DNA of 64,000 nucleotides from Streptococcus sp. bf_0095 (GTDB taxonomy: Bacteria; Bacillota; Bacilli; Lactobacillales; Streptococcaceae): NCBI RefSeq assembly GCF_004166885.1, contig NZ_RCYU01000002.1, positions 124,001 to 188,000 of the forward strand. The letters are read 5' to 3'. The stretch's first letter is position 1, and each line of letters begins with the position of its first letter. A program made the translations under genes and the position numbers. A model generated the notes under the pieces. It was not told the origin of the DNA, ran no database searches, and worked only from the letters and a program-made list of their open reading frames with translations. Shown here piece after piece: positions 26,673 through 36,468 of this stretch.

Positions 26673-27800
26673 TTACTTCCCACTGTCTTCCTTTGTTGGA
26701 CGATAAACTCTTGGTACGCGATCGCTCAGGACACAAACAACCTCATAGTTGATCGTGCCTCGATAGACTGCTACATCCGTTGTCGTTATAGCTAGATCAC
26801 CATCCCTTCCGATCAATACTACCTTAGTCCCAATCGGGTAGGCCTTCGGTAGGCGAATGGTGATTTGGTCCATGGATACGCGACCGACAATCGGACAGAA
26901 TTGCCCATCAACAAGAACATGAAAACCTTGCATATCTCTGGTCCAGCCATCTGCATAGCCAATTGGAATGGTCCCAATCCACTCTTCCTCGCTAGTCTGA
27001 TAGGTCGCTCCATAACCAACTGTCTGACCCACTTCTAGTGGTTTGATATGGACCAATTCTGTTTCCAGACTCAAAGCAGGACGGATGCTATAGGGAAGCT
27101 CTAACTCTCTTCCACTTGGATTGAGCCCATACATGACATCACCCAGTCGGACAGCATTAAAAATGGTATCAGCATGCCATAAAGTTGTTGCTGAATTGCT
27201 GGCATGAACGATTTTCGGAGTATAGGGCAAGAGCTCCAACAAGCTCTTAAATCGTTGCAATTGGCCTTGGAAATGCCGGTCATCTTTCTCATCAGCTGTA
27301 GCAAAATGAGTAAAGATCCCTTCCACTTCTGCTCCATGGTCTCTTAATAAGATCATGGCTTCCTGCAAGTCTTCTGCCGAACGAAAACCAATTCGTCCCA
27401 TTCCTGAATCCACTTTAATATGAACCTTCAACCCAGTCAAATCAGACTTTTCAGCCAACAATGCTTTCAACCACTCGAGACCAGCTACTGTATAACGAAT
27501 TTCCTCTTTGATGGCAATCGCAACGTGTTCGACTGGTGCAACTCCCAAAATTAAAATCGGTTTTTCACCTGCTACTTGGCGAACTTCCAAGGCTTCATCT
27601 AGGTTGGAGACACAAAAAGCATCTACTAGTGGCAATAAACGTTCTACCACTGGCTCAACCCCATGACCGTATGCATTTGCCTTGACAACTGCAAAGGTCA
27701 AGGTCTCTTTCGGAATATGGGCTTGTATTTGTTGAACATTATAGGCAATAGCCTCTACATCCACATATGCTCGCGTTGGTCTATGTATACTAGCTTTCAT
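26673..27800 (-). CDS. alr: Alanine racemase
   Basis: 375 residues. Makes D-alanine for the cell wall. The PLP lysine is in [12 protein letters not shown] and the catalytic tyrosine region is [14 protein letters not shown]. The ATG at 27800 is preceded by GGAGG at 6 bases, so it is chosen over a frame starting 7 codons earlier. It overlaps the acpS end by 11 bases, giving coupled translation. Confidence 0.95.
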   Translation of the reverse strand: MKASIHRPTRAYVDVEAIAYNVQQIQAHIPKETLTFAVVKANAYGHGVEPVVERLLPLVDAFCVSNLDEALEVRQVAGEKPILILGVAPVEHVAIAIKEEIRYTVAGLEWLKALLAEKSDLTGLKVHIKVDSGMGRIGFRSAEDLQEAMILLRDHGAEVEGIFTHFATADEKDDRHFQGQLQRFKSLLELLPYTPKIVHASNSATTLWHADTIFNAVRLGDVMYGLNPSGRELELPYSIRPALSLETELVHIKPLEVGQTVGYGATYQTSEEEWIGTIPIGYADGWTRDMQGFHVLVDGQFCPIVGRVSMDQITIRLPKAYPIGTKVVLIGRDGDLAITTTDVAVYRGTINYEVVCVLSDRVPRVYRPTKEDSGK

Positions 27801-28152
27801 TTCTTTCCTCCAAAATGACACTGGTCGAAACTAAATCGCCTGAGTGACTAATCGATACCCAAATCTTTCCACTAAAAGGAGCTTTTGAAAAATAGGGAGC
27901 TCCTTTTTGATTGGTTAGAATTTCCAGATCCTGAAATCCTACTGGACCAATTCCTGTTCCCCAAGCCTTGGAAAAGGCTTCTTTGGCAGACCATCGACCT
28001 GCCAGGTATTCCATTTTCCTTTTCCCAGATAATTGGTCGAACCGTTCTCGCTCCGTCTCTGTCAATACCTTGGAAGCAAATCTCGGATGTCTCTGGTAGG
28101 CTTGTTCAATGGATTGGATCGATTCGATATCTATCCCATGTCCAACAATCAT
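27790..28152 (-). CDS. acpS: Holo-acyl-carrier-protein synthase
   Basis: 120 residues. Transfers 4'-phosphopantetheine from CoA to the acyl carrier protein. The N-terminal [13 protein letters not shown] carries the metal-binding Asp and the helix [15 protein letters not shown] the second acidic residue with the catalytic Lys. Length is standard. It lies upstream of alr with overlapping ends, the usual streptococcal order after DAHP synthase and secA. Confidence 0.95.
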   Translation of the reverse strand: MIVGHGIDIESIQSIEQAYQRHPRFASKVLTETERERFDQLSGKRKMEYLAGRWSAKEAFSKAWGTGIGPVGFQDLEILTNQKGAPYFSKAPFSGKIWVSISHSGDLVSTSVILEERNES

Positions 28153-28202
28153 ATCTTTTCCTCTTTAATGATTTTCTATCAGCAACTCTATTTAAGAAGG
28201 AA

Positions 28203-28229
28203 AGGGCTGAGAATATTTTCTCCAGCCCT
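28203..28229 (-). terminator. Hairpin after the DAHP synthase gene
   Basis: Seven-pair stem AGGGCTG / CAGCCCT with further weak pairing in the loop, 7 bases past the stop. The minus-strand tail has only short T-runs, so termination may be partial and acpS-alr-recG could be read through. Confidence 0.45.
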
Positions 28230-28235
28230 CTCCTC

Positions 28236-29267
28236 TTATTCAGCTACATACTGATAAATTTCTCGTACTAAGCTTTCTGTCTTTTCCCAACCTAAGCATG
28301 GGTCTGTGATCGATTGACCAAATACTTCTGGTTGATCTTGACGACCGTCCTCTAGATAAGATTCAATCATGAATCCACGGACTACATCATGGATAATTGG
28401 ATTCCAGCTACGATTTGTAAGGGTTTCTCTGACAATGCGAATCTGCTCAGCAAATTTTTTCCCAGAATTATCATGATTGGTATCAACCAGGATAAATGGA
28501 TGTTGCAAGCCCAAGGCTTGGTAGCGATGCGCAGCTTCTAGCAGATCTTCATAGTGGTAGTTTGGAATATTTTTCCCATTCGCGTCTAAGGCTCCGCGCA
28601 GAATAGCGTGTCCGAATGGATTTCCACTTGTCTCCACAGAACGACCATTATAGAAGAAATGATGCCCATGTTGTGTAGCATAAATTGCATTAAACATGAC
28701 AGACAGATTGCCAGACGTTGGATTTTTCAATCCAGTTGGGACTGAGATGCCACTCGCCACAAATCGATGGCCTTGATCTTCTACAGAGCGTGCCCCAATA
28801 GCTACATAAGAAAGGAGATCCTCAACAAATGGGTAAGTTTCTGGATACAACAGTTCATCTGCTGTTGTCAAACCAGTCTCGGTAATCACTCGATAATGCA
28901 GGCGACGAACAGCCTTTAAACCAGCTACAAAACTAGGTTCTGAAGCAGTATCCGGCTGATGCATCAAGCCTTTATAGCCATCTCCATTGGTCCGAGGTTT
29001 AGCAGTGTAGACCCGCATCACAATGAAGACCCGATCTTTAACTTCTTCTTGAAGGGCTACAAGGCGACGAGCATATTCCATCACTGCTTCCTCATTATCT
29101 GATGAACATGGTCCCATCACAAGCAAAATCCGCTTGTCTTCCCCCTTCAAAATAGAGGCTAGTTCACGGTCACGCGCTTCTTTGCGAGCCAAATGTTCAC
29201 CTTCTAAGCGATAAAGAGAGGTTACTGCTGTTTCATCAATGATTGGGCTAGTAGCTGTAAAAGACAT
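28236..29267 (-). CDS. aroF: 3-deoxy-7-phosphoheptulonate synthase (DAHP synthase)
   Basis: 343 residues, type I (AroFGH-like). First step of the shikimate pathway: phosphoenolpyruvate plus erythrose 4-phosphate gives DAHP. Signatures are LLVMGPCSSDN, KPRTNGDGYKGLMHQP, GARSVEDQGHRFVASG and LVDTNHDNSGK with metal-binding residues. Many relatives carry two DAHP synthase genes in tandem at this place; only one is here. Which aromatic amino acid inhibits it cannot be read. It follows secA by 20 bases. Confidence 0.93.
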   Translation of the reverse strand: MSFTATSPIIDETAVTSLYRLEGEHLARKEARDRELASILKGEDKRILLVMGPCSSDNEEAVMEYARRLVALQEEVKDRVFIVMRVYTAKPRTNGDGYKGLMHQPDTASEPSFVAGLKAVRRLHYRVITETGLTTADELLYPETYPFVEDLLSYVAIGARSVEDQGHRFVASGISVPTGLKNPTSGNLSVMFNAIYATQHGHHFFYNGRSVETSGNPFGHAILRGALDANGKNIPNYHYEDLLEAAHRYQALGLQHPFILVDTNHDNSGKKFAEQIRIVRETLTNRSWNPIIHDVVRGFMIESYLEDGRQDQPEVFGQSITDPCLGWEKTESLVREIYQYVAE

Positions 29268-29287
29268 AGACTGATCCTTTCATACGA

Positions 29288-31807
29288 TTAGAGTTTTTTA
29301 CCGTGGCAGTTTTTAAATTTCTTACCAGATCCACATGGACAGATGTCATTGCGTTTGATTTGACTCAAATCAAGATCTTCTGGTAAATCAGTTTTTTGAG
29401 CAGCAATATTACGAGTCGCTGTCGTTGAGATACTGTGTTCTGTACGTGGACGCTCTTGTTCATGGATTTGAGCTTTCATCATCAAACGAGTCACATCAAA
29501 CTCGATGGAGCCAATCATATCGTTGAACATACGGAATCCTTCAGATTGGTATTCAACCACAGGATTGTTTTGTGCATAACCACGGAGACCAACAGCATTA
29601 CGCAATTGATCCAAGGCATCGATGTGATCAGTCCATTTGCTATCCACAACACGAAGGATCAAGACTTTTTGAAATTCTCTGACTGCTTCTTCATCACGTA
29701 ATTTCGCTACTTGGTTTTCATAAACCTCTTCAGCGCGTTTGTACAAGTAATCAATCACTTCTTTATCCGATTTGCCTTCAATATCGCTCTCTGAAATCGT
29801 ATCTTCAGGGACCAAATTGTATTTGGCAAAGTTCAAGATAGCTTCGATTCGTTCTTCCTTGCTTGAGTGGCTTGCTCCTTCAACGATCCGTTTAATCGTC
29901 CGCTTGATCATGGCCTTGATTTCTGGCGCCAAATCACGATCCGCTGTAATGACATCATAGCGTTGAGAGTAGATAATCTCGCGTTGTTCCCGCATAACAT
30001 CATCATACTGAAGGACTTGCTTACGAGTGTCATAGTTGTTCCCTTCCACTCGTTTTTGAGCTGCTTCGACTTGACGTGTAAACATGTTAGATCTGATGAC
30101 AGATTCTTCTTCGCTTAGTTTGAAGCGGTCCAGCAAGGCTTTGATACGCTCTGAACCGAAACGACGCATCAACTCATCTTCAAGAGAAAGATAAAATTGA
30201 GATTCACCTGGATCCCCTTGACGTCCAGAACGTCCACGCAACTGGTTATCAATACGACGGCTTTCATGACGCTCTGTACCAATCACACAAAGTCCACCGA
30301 GTTCACGAACCCCTTCGCCGAGCTTGATATCGGTACCACGTCCGGCCATGTTGGTCGCGATGGTAACGGCACCACGTTGACCAGCGTTCATGATAATTTG
30401 CGCTTCTTTGTAGTGGTTTTTCGCATTCAAGACTTCGTGAGGAACGCCTGCTTCGACCAAAAGACGAGAGAGGTAGTCACTGGTTTCAACAGCAACAGTA
30501 CCCACCAAGACTGGTTGGCCTTTTTCATAGCGAGCCTTTACATCTTCTACTACAGCTTTAAACTTCGATTTCAAGCTTGGATAGAGAAGGTCTGGATGGT
30601 CAATACGTGCAATCGGACGGTTAGTTGGAATTGGAATGACGCGAATGTTGTAGATTTCACGGAATTCTTCTTCTTCTGTTTTACCAGTACCTGTCATCCC
30701 TGAAAGTTTCTTGTACATACGGAACAAGTTTTGGTAGGTAATAGAAGCTGATGTTTTGGTTTCTTCTTGAACCGGCACACCTTCTTTAGCCTCAATCGCT
30801 TGGTGCAAGCCGTCTGAATAACGACGACCTTCCATGGTCCGACCTGTAAATTGGTCGACGATCAAGATTTCTTGATCCTCACTGACCACATAGTCGATAT
30901 CCAAAATCATGATGTAGTTGGCACGGAGAGCATTGTCAATGTAGTGCGTTAAAGCAACATTTTCAATGTCATACAAGTTTTCAAGCTTAAAGTAGCTTTC
31001 AGCCTTATCAATTCCAGAATCTGACAAACCAATCGTTTTTGAAGGGACATCAATAATGTAGTCTTCTTCTTCCAAAGATTTCACAAAGGCATCCGCCATG
31101 TGATAAAGTTGGCTAGTTTCTGTAGAAGTCTGACCTGAAACAATCAATGGAGTACGGGCTTCATCTATTAAGATGGAGTCTACCTCATCGACCAATGCGT
31201 AGTTCAAAGGACGTTGTACCATGTTTTCGGCACGAACAACCATGTTATCACGCAAGTAGTCGAAACCGATTTCCGCGTTGGTTGAATAGGTGATATCACA
31301 AGCGTAAGCTTCTTGTTTTTCAGAAGGTGATTTTGCAGCTAGGTTGATCCCAACTGAAAGACCTAGCCATGAGTACAATTCCCCCATCTCTGTCGCGTCA
31401 CGTTCTGTCAAGTATTCGTTGACAGTAACAACGTGAACTCCTTTACCAGATAGGGCATTCAAATACACCGGCATGGTCGCGGTCAAGGTTTTCCCTTCCC
31501 CTGTACGCATTTCTGGAACGTCACCATGGTGAAGAACAATTCCCCCCATGACCTGTACTTTATAAGGGAACAAGCCCAAGACACGTTTAGCACCTTCACG
31601 AACTACTGCGAAAGCTTCATAGAGGAGATCATCCAATGATTCACCATCTTGGTAGCGTTGCTTGAACTCTTCTGTTTTCGCTTTCAGTTCATCATCTGAC
31701 AAGGCAGCCATTTGATCTTCATACGAGAAGACCTTATCTGCCATCTTTTCCAATCGTCTTAATTCACCTTTATCATTTTCGATAATTGTTTTTAATAAAT
31801 TAGCCAT
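29288..31807 (-). CDS. secA: SecA preprotein translocase ATPase
   Basis: 839 residues, full length. SecA drives unfolded proteins through SecYEG. Walker A is [14 protein letters not shown], the [11 protein letters not shown] motif is the Walker B region, and GRGTDIKLG and [11 protein letters not shown] are helicase motifs. The C-terminal zinc-binding tail [14 protein letters not shown] is intact, so binding of SecB-like partners or lipid is retained. It should export the LPXTG proteins encoded in this window. It has its own promoter at 31854-31882. Confidence 0.98.
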   Translation of the reverse strand: MANLLKTIIENDKGELRRLEKMADKVFSYEDQMAALSDDELKAKTEEFKQRYQDGESLDDLLYEAFAVVREGAKRVLGLFPYKVQVMGGIVLHHGDVPEMRTGEGKTLTATMPVYLNALSGKGVHVVTVNEYLTERDATEMGELYSWLGLSVGINLAAKSPSEKQEAYACDITYSTNAEIGFDYLRDNMVVRAENMVQRPLNYALVDEVDSILIDEARTPLIVSGQTSTETSQLYHMADAFVKSLEEEDYIIDVPSKTIGLSDSGIDKAESYFKLENLYDIENVALTHYIDNALRANYIMILDIDYVVSEDQEILIVDQFTGRTMEGRRYSDGLHQAIEAKEGVPVQEETKTSASITYQNLFRMYKKLSGMTGTGKTEEEEFREIYNIRVIPIPTNRPIARIDHPDLLYPSLKSKFKAVVEDVKARYEKGQPVLVGTVAVETSDYLSRLLVEAGVPHEVLNAKNHYKEAQIIMNAGQRGAVTIATNMAGRGTDIKLGEGVRELGGLCVIGTERHESRRIDNQLRGRSGRQGDPGESQFYLSLEDELMRRFGSERIKALLDRFKLSEEESVIRSNMFTRQVEAAQKRVEGNNYDTRKQVLQYDDVMREQREIIYSQRYDVITADRDLAPEIKAMIKRTIKRIVEGASHSSKEERIEAILNFAKYNLVPEDTISESDIEGKSDKEVIDYLYKRAEEVYENQVAKLRDEEAVREFQKVLILRVVDSKWTDHIDALDQLRNAVGLRGYAQNNPVVEYQSEGFRMFNDMIGSIEFDVTRLMMKAQIHEQERPRTEHSISTTATRNIAAQKTDLPEDLDLSQIKRNDICPCGSGKKFKNCHGKKL

Positions 31808-31853
31808 TAGTTTCCTTACTTTTCAAATTTCTTAAATTTTAAACGTTCTTTTT

Positions 31854-31882
31854 ATTATAGCACACTGTAGCTTATCCATCAA
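31854..31882 (-). promoter_or_regulatory. secA promoter
   Basis: On the minus strand TTGATG (31877-31882) and TATAAT (31854-31859) lie 17 bases apart, giving a leader of about 40 bases. Confidence 0.7.
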
Positions 31883-31975
31883 GAAATTCCATTGATTAGA
31901 AGATGGTTTCTCCCTCTTTTTCTCTTATCAATTTCACCTCCCAACCATCCATTAGAAAATTCCTAAAAACAACAA

Positions 31976-32003
31976 AAGGCTGAGCACTTGATGACTCAAC
32001 CTT
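31976..32003 (-). terminator. Terminator after manA
   Basis: Stem AAGGCTGAG / CTCAACCTT with one mismatch, then TTTTGTTGTTTT on the minus strand, 10 bases past the manA stop. Confidence 0.7.
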
Positions 32004-32012
32004 CTTTCTTCT

Positions 32013-32957
32013 TTATGGATGACTGACAATTAATTCCATCTCTTCTCCTGACAAGGTCCAATTCTGGATATCACTCGTTAAGATAAAGTGGTCCCCTTTT
32101 CCAATCGGATAATTCTCCCCATCTACCTGAAGACTTCCTTGCCCTGAGAGAACGCTCACCAAGCTATAATCATGGGTCTTTTCAAATCGAACTTCCCCAT
32201 TAACTACCCACTTGTGAACACCAAAGAAGTCATTGGCCACTAACAAAGTCGATGACAAGTGATCAACTTTTTCCTCAACTGGTCGGCTATTTGCCGGAGC
32301 ACCTAAGTTCAGTACATCAATGGACTGTTCAATATGCAACTCACGTAGATTCCCTTGATCGTCTTTACGATCAAAGTCGTAAACCCGATAGGTCGTGTCG
32401 CTCGATTGCTGGGTTTCTAAAATCAAGATACCTGAACCGATCGCATGCATGGTTCCACTTGGTACATAGAAGAAATCTCCCGCTTTCACAGGAACCCGTG
32501 CTAAAAGATCATCCCATTCTTTGACTTCGATCATTTGGCGCAATTCTTCCTTGGACTGGGCGTGATGACCATAGATAATCTCTGCCCCCTCATCAGCAGC
32601 AATAATATACCAGCATTCGGTTTTTCCAAGTTCTCCTTCATGCTCCATTCCATAGGCATCATCTGGGTGAACCTGAACACTGAGCCAGTCATTTGCATCT
32701 AGAATCTTTGTCAACAAAGGAAAAACCGGTTCTGTTCGATCTCCAAATAATTCGCGATGCTCTGCATATAGTTGGTCTAAGCCCATTCCAGCATAAGGTC
32801 CATTCTTAACAACAGAAACACCATGTGGATGGGCCGAAATAGCCCAGTATTCACCAACATGATCGCTCGGGATTTCATAGCCAAACTCATCTCGTAATCT
32901 AGTTCCACCCCAAATCTTTTCCTGCATGACGGATTGTAAAAATAACGGTTGTGACAT
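32013..32957 (-). CDS. manA: Mannose-6-phosphate isomerase, class I
   Basis: 314 residues. Interconverts mannose 6-phosphate and fructose 6-phosphate. Zinc site residues are in VQVHPDDAYG and GKTECWYIIAADEGAEI, and the FYVPSGTMHAIG block is also characteristic. The ATG at 32957 has GGAGG 5 bases upstream; the longer frame adds only 4 residues. It stands alone, divergent from queG, and near the sucrose genes. Confidence 0.95.
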   Translation of the reverse strand: MSQPLFLQSVMQEKIWGGTRLRDEFGYEIPSDHVGEYWAISAHPHGVSVVKNGPYAGMGLDQLYAEHRELFGDRTEPVFPLLTKILDANDWLSVQVHPDDAYGMEHEGELGKTECWYIIAADEGAEIIYGHHAQSKEELRQMIEVKEWDDLLARVPVKAGDFFYVPSGTMHAIGSGILILETQQSSDTTYRVYDFDRKDDQGNLRELHIEQSIDVLNLGAPANSRPVEEKVDHLSSTLLVANDFFGVHKWVVNGEVRFEKTHDYSLVSVLSGQGSLQVDGENYPIGKGDHFILTSDIQNWTLSGEEMELIVSHP

Positions 32958-33088
32958 ACCTGCCTCCATATATCCTTGTATTCAATACCTTATTATACCA
33001 AATTCTACTCATTTTTGAAAGCCATGCCAAGCTGTTTAGACCCTTTTTAATTTTTTGCACGTTTTTCGCATTTTTACCAGCTTTCCGC

Positions 33089-33100
33089 TATAATAGGTAT
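33089..33100 (+). promoter_or_regulatory. queG -10 box adjoining the start codon
   Basis: TATAAT at 33089-33094 is only 6 bases from the queG ATG (33101). Transcription would start at about the A of the ATG, and no Shine-Dalgarno sequence precedes it. This suggests a leaderless message. The -35 region is weak. Confidence 0.5.
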
Positions 33101-34234
33101 ATGAACCTCAAAGAATCTATTATTGAATTGGCTCACTCCATTGGTATTTCAAAAATTGGCTTTACCACGGCAGATGATTTTTCCTATTTAGAAAAATCCC
33201 TCCGCCTAGCTGTGGAAGAAGGCCGAAATTCTGGTTTTGAGCACAAAAATATTGAAGAACGAATCCAACCACGCTTAAGTTTAGCTTCTGCTAAAACGAT
33301 TATCTCCATTGCCGTTGCCTATCCTCACAAGTTAAAACAACAACCTCAGAAGACAGCCTATAAACGCGGAAAATTCACCCCCAATAGCTGGGGCCTTGAT
33401 TATCACTATGTCTTGCAGGATAAATTAGACCGCCTAGCACGAGGGGTTGAAGAATTAACCGCCGACTTCGAATACAAGGGCATGGTGGATACCGGTGCCT
33501 TAGTGGATACCGCGGTTGCTCAACGAGCAGGGATTGGCTTTATCGGAAAGAACGGCCTCGTCATCTCAAAAGAATACGGTTCTTATATGTTTCTAGGGGA
33601 GCTGATCACCAACCTAGAAATTGAACCCGATCAAGCAGTCAACTATGGTTGTGGAGATTGCAACCGCTGTGTAGAAGCCTGCCCGACTTCTTGCTTAATC
33701 GGAGATGGCACCATGAATGCCCGACGTTGTCTATCCTTTCAGACCCAAGACAAGGGCATGATGGATATGGAATTCCGTAAAAAGATTAAAACGGTCATCT
33801 ACGGCTGTGATATCTGTCAAATCTGTTGTCCCTACAACCGTGGTTTGGATAATCCACTAGCCACTGACATTGATCCGGAACTCGCTCACCCAGAATTAAT
33901 CCCCTTTATCGAGCTATCCAATGGACAATTCAAAGAAAAATTCGGAATGGTCGCTGGTAGTTGGCGGGGGAAAAATATCCTTCAGCGCAATGCCATCATT
34001 GCATTGGCCAATGCTAACGACCGGTCTGCCATCCCTAAACTTTTAGAAATTATCGAAACCTCGCAAAACCAGATTCATATTGCAACAGCCATTTGGTCAC
34101 TGGGAGAGCTGATTCGTGAAGTCACACCTGACTTGGTTGATTTGTTAACTTCCCTCAAAAAACCAAGTCCTGCGATTATAGAAGAACGTGAACGGTTCTT
34201 CCAAAAATTCCAACACCAAATCTCACATAATTAA
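33101..34234 (+). CDS. queG: Epoxyqueuosine reductase
   Basis: 377 residues. QueG performs the last step of queuosine synthesis in tRNA, reducing epoxyqueuosine with cobalamin and two 4Fe-4S clusters. The clusters are seen as CGDCNRCVEACP...C and CDICQICCPYNRG. The C-terminal HEAT-like repeats (AIIALANANDRSAIP...) bind tRNA. The start MNLKESIIELAHSIG fits family N-termini; an upstream frame of 50 codons crosses the promoter and is rejected. Its start region looks leaderless. Confidence 0.94.
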   Translation: MNLKESIIELAHSIGISKIGFTTADDFSYLEKSLRLAVEEGRNSGFEHKNIEERIQPRLSLASAKTIISIAVAYPHKLKQQPQKTAYKRGKFTPNSWGLDYHYVLQDKLDRLARGVEELTADFEYKGMVDTGALVDTAVAQRAGIGFIGKNGLVISKEYGSYMFLGELITNLEIEPDQAVNYGCGDCNRCVEACPTSCLIGDGTMNARRCLSFQTQDKGMMDMEFRKKIKTVIYGCDICQICCPYNRGLDNPLATDIDPELAHPELIPFIELSNGQFKEKFGMVAGSWRGKNILQRNAIIALANANDRSAIPKLLEIIETSQNQIHIATAIWSLGELIREVTPDLVDLLTSLKKPSPAIIEERERFFQKFQHQISHN

Positions 34235-34262
34235 AAACTGCCTAACTGAGTTAGGCAGTTTT
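34234..34262. terminator. Bidirectional terminator, queG / PAP2 gene
   Basis: Perfect 13-bp stem AAAACTGCCTAAC / GTTAGGCAGTTTT with a 3-base loop, followed by Ts. It overlaps the last base of the queG stop codon and lies 34 bases from the PAP2 stop. Confidence 0.9.
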
Positions 34263-34295
34263 TAATCATTTCTTACTTCTCTCATCCAGCCTCTA

Positions 34296-34811
34296 TCAGA
34301 AAATTCCTAATAGAGAAAAACTGACAATTCCCCATAGGAGTGCAACGACAAATCCGACTACGACATCACGGACAAAATGGAGTCCCGCCAGAACACGAAC
34401 TCCTGCCAATAGCAGAGCCAAGAAGAGACCTAGGCTCGATAGAAGAGGATTCACACCCCAAGCTACCGTCGAAATGATTGCCGCCGAAAAAACATGCCGA
34501 CTTGGCATAGAACTCCCCTTGCCTTCTCTCTCTAAGAGAGGTGGAAATGCACCAAGCTCATAGGGACGGGGCCAATTGATTGCTTTTCGAATGACACTCA
34601 ATAAAATAAAGCCAGAGGCTGGAACCAACAGATAGGCAAGAACAACCCAAAGCTCGGAAGCTTTCAGATAGGCTGCCCAAAGAACATAAAAGTAAAGGAG
34701 TGGCATCAGGAGGGTGACGAGGCGGTTGACCCACCTTAATAAAGAAAGATAATAGGGATGGGACACCAAAAATGGTCTAACCCGTTCATAGAACAAATAT
34801 TCTTTTTTCAT
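34296..34811 (-). CDS. PAP2-family membrane phosphatase
   Basis: 171 residues with five or six membrane segments. The three phosphatase motifs are KAINWPRP, SMPSRHVFSA (PSRH in place of PSGH) and GVRVLAGLHFVRDVVVG. Likely a lipid phosphatase, perhaps for undecaprenyl pyrophosphate or phosphatidate; the substrate is inferred. The ATG at 34811 is the first ATG; a TTG at 34850 could add 13 residues. It lies 45 bases after the deformylase-like gene in the same direction. Confidence 0.85.
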   Translation of the reverse strand: MKKEYLFYERVRPFLVSHPYYLSLLRWVNRLVTLLMPLLYFYVLWAAYLKASELWVVLAYLLVPASGFILLSVIRKAINWPRPYELGAFPPLLEREGKGSSMPSRHVFSAAIISTVAWGVNPLLSSLGLFLALLLAGVRVLAGLHFVRDVVVGFVVALLWGIVSFSLLGIF

Positions 34812-34856
34812 CAACAATTTCTCTTCGATCGATTCCTTAACAAGCAGCAACTAGAC

Positions 34857-35267
34857 CTAGATCAAAATCCCTTCCAGGTGATCTAGCTCATGCTGGCAAA
34901 TCTGGGCCGCAAAACCTTCTAAGCTTATGATCTGAGGCTTCCAATTCATGTCGCGGTAGGAGACTTGAATCTTTTCAAAGCGGCTCGTTTTTCGGCTCCC
35001 TGCCAAAGAAAGGCACCCCTCTTCTGTCTCATAAACTCCTTCTTTCTTGACTAGAACAGGGTTAAAGAGAACCAAGGGCATCAAACCAAATTGGATAATG
35101 ATCACTCGCTTGCGTACACCAATCATATTGGCCGCCATGCCAACACAGAAATCCTGGTGAGCTCGTAAGGTATCTTGTAAATCTTGCGCCAGGTACAAAT
35201 CCTCTTTTGTCGCTTCTTCAGACACTTGACTCAAAAAGAAGGGATCCTTCATAATGGCTTTTTCCAT
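34857..35267 (-). CDS. Peptide-deformylase-like protein (short, variant motif 1)
   Basis: 136 residues from the ATG at 35267, preceded by GAGGAG. Motif 2 EGCLSL and motif 3 QHELDHLEG with the metal ligands Cys and His are intact. Motif 1, normally GxGxAAxQ, reads VGMAANMIG: the conserved Gln, which contacts the substrate and the transition state, is Met. It is shorter than the main streptococcal deformylase of about 200 residues. A short second deformylase reported as non-essential or inactive exists in S. pneumoniae; this looks like its equivalent. Activity is doubtful. Confidence 0.82.
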   Translation of the reverse strand: MEKAIMKDPFFLSQVSEEATKEDLYLAQDLQDTLRAHQDFCVGMAANMIGVRKRVIIIQFGLMPLVLFNPVLVKKEGVYETEEGCLSLAGSRKTSRFEKIQVSYRDMNWKPQIISLEGFAAQICQHELDHLEGILI

Positions 35268-35375
35268 CTTTTCTCCTCTCTTGCTTAAAAAAGAGAAGGT
35301 CATTCATCCATCTTCCCGACGAAGAACTCCCTCCCCTAGCATTTTGATACTTTCTGTTGTTTCAGCCTTACCTGA

Positions 35376-36269
35376 TTAGTCTCTTTTGCTGACTTGTTTT
35401 GCTAAGACAAAGTTACCCAAGGTTGCTGAACCATTTTCAGCTACCGCTGGAGTCACGATGTAGTCACGAACATCTGGAACTGGTAAGTAGCCGTTCAATA
35501 ATACTGTGAATTTTTCACGAACGCGATCCAACATGTGCTGTTGTGCCATCACTCCTCCACCAAATACAATCACATCTGGGCGGAAGGTTACAGTCGCATT
35601 GACAGCAGCTTGAGCAATATAGTAGGCTTGGATATCCCATACAGAGCTATTGAGTTCGATATTTTCCCCACGAATACCAGTACGAGCTTCCAAGCTTGGA
35701 CCAGCCGCAAGACCTTCTAAACAGCCTCTGTGGAATGGACACACACCATTAAATTCTTTTTCAACATCCATTGGGTGTTTGGCAACATAGTAATGGCCCA
35801 TCTCAGGATGTCCTACTCCACCAATGAATTCACCACGCTGGATGACACCTGCACCAATCCCTGTACCGATTGTGTAGTAGACTAGGTTTTCAATCCGTGC
35901 ACCCGCATTGTTACGAGCCACGACCTCACCATATGCTGAACTATTTACGTCAGTTGTAAAGTAAATCGGTACATTTAATGCACGACGGAAAGCACCTACC
36001 ACATCAATATTCGCCCAATGTAGTTTGGGAGTTGTTGTAATAAAACCATATGTTTTTGAATTTTTATCAATGTCAATAGGTCCAAATGAACCAATCGCTA
36101 AACCAGCAAGATTTTCAAATTTAGAGAAAAACTCAATACATTTATCAAGGGTTTCAATAGGGGTCGTTGTCGGAAACTGTGTTTTCTCAATGACGTTATA
36201 ATTTTCGTCACCTACAGCACAAACAAACTTTGTTCCACCTGCTTCAAGACTTCCATATAATTTAGTCAT
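35376..36269 (-). CDS. scrK: Fructokinase, ROK family
   Basis: 297 residues. Phosphorylates fructose released by ScrB to fructose 6-phosphate. ATP-binding GSLEAGGTKFVCAVG at the N-terminus and ROK signatures around GVGHPEMGHYYV with the zinc-binding CPFHRGCLEG are present. The ATG at 36269 has AGAGG 6 bases ahead; a TTG 6 codons earlier lies in that site and is rejected. It lies downstream of scrA, but separated by a terminator and its own promoter region carrying an operator-like sequence. Confidence 0.93.
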   Translation of the reverse strand: MTKLYGSLEAGGTKFVCAVGDENYNVIEKTQFPTTTPIETLDKCIEFFSKFENLAGLAIGSFGPIDIDKNSKTYGFITTTPKLHWANIDVVGAFRRALNVPIYFTTDVNSSAYGEVVARNNAGARIENLVYYTIGTGIGAGVIQRGEFIGGVGHPEMGHYYVAKHPMDVEKEFNGVCPFHRGCLEGLAAGPSLEARTGIRGENIELNSSVWDIQAYYIAQAAVNATVTFRPDVIVFGGGVMAQQHMLDRVREKFTVLLNGYLPVPDVRDYIVTPAVAENGSATLGNFVLAKQVSKRD

Positions 36270-36301
36270 ATCAAACCTCTTCTTCAATTCTCTTTTTTTC
36301 T

Positions 36302-36329
36302 ATTATATCATAAAGGAAAGCGGTTCACT
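36302..36329 (-). promoter_or_regulatory. scrK promoter with ScrR/cre-like operator
   Basis: TATAAT on the minus strand (36302-36307) is followed upstream by GGAAAGCGGTTCAC on the plus strand (36315-36328). This agrees with operator 1 of scrA (GAAAACGGTTAAAC) at 11 of about 13 positions and lies over the expected -35 position. ScrR or CcpA binding is an inference. Confidence 0.5.
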
Positions 36330-36419
36330 TCTATTCCTTAAAGAAAAAACTACTCTTATTTATGTTTAAACATTAGGTGAGAAAGTTTTTTATTCCAAAC
36401 CTCATCTCCAAACAAAATT

Positions 36420-36451
36420 CAAGGACTGGAGGATACCCTAACCAGTCCTTG
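36420..36451 (-). terminator. Terminator after scrA
   Basis: Perfect 10-bp stem CAAGGACTGG / CCAGTCCTTG with a 12-base loop, followed on the minus strand by AATTTTGTTT, 17 bases past the scrA stop. Confidence 0.75.
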
Positions 36452-36468
36452 AGCAATCATATTTTAGA

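Noticed and set aside
32951-33100. 50-codon N-terminal extension of queG
   Set aside because: It overlaps the divergent manA start and runs through the -10 box. The family N-terminus is at 33101.
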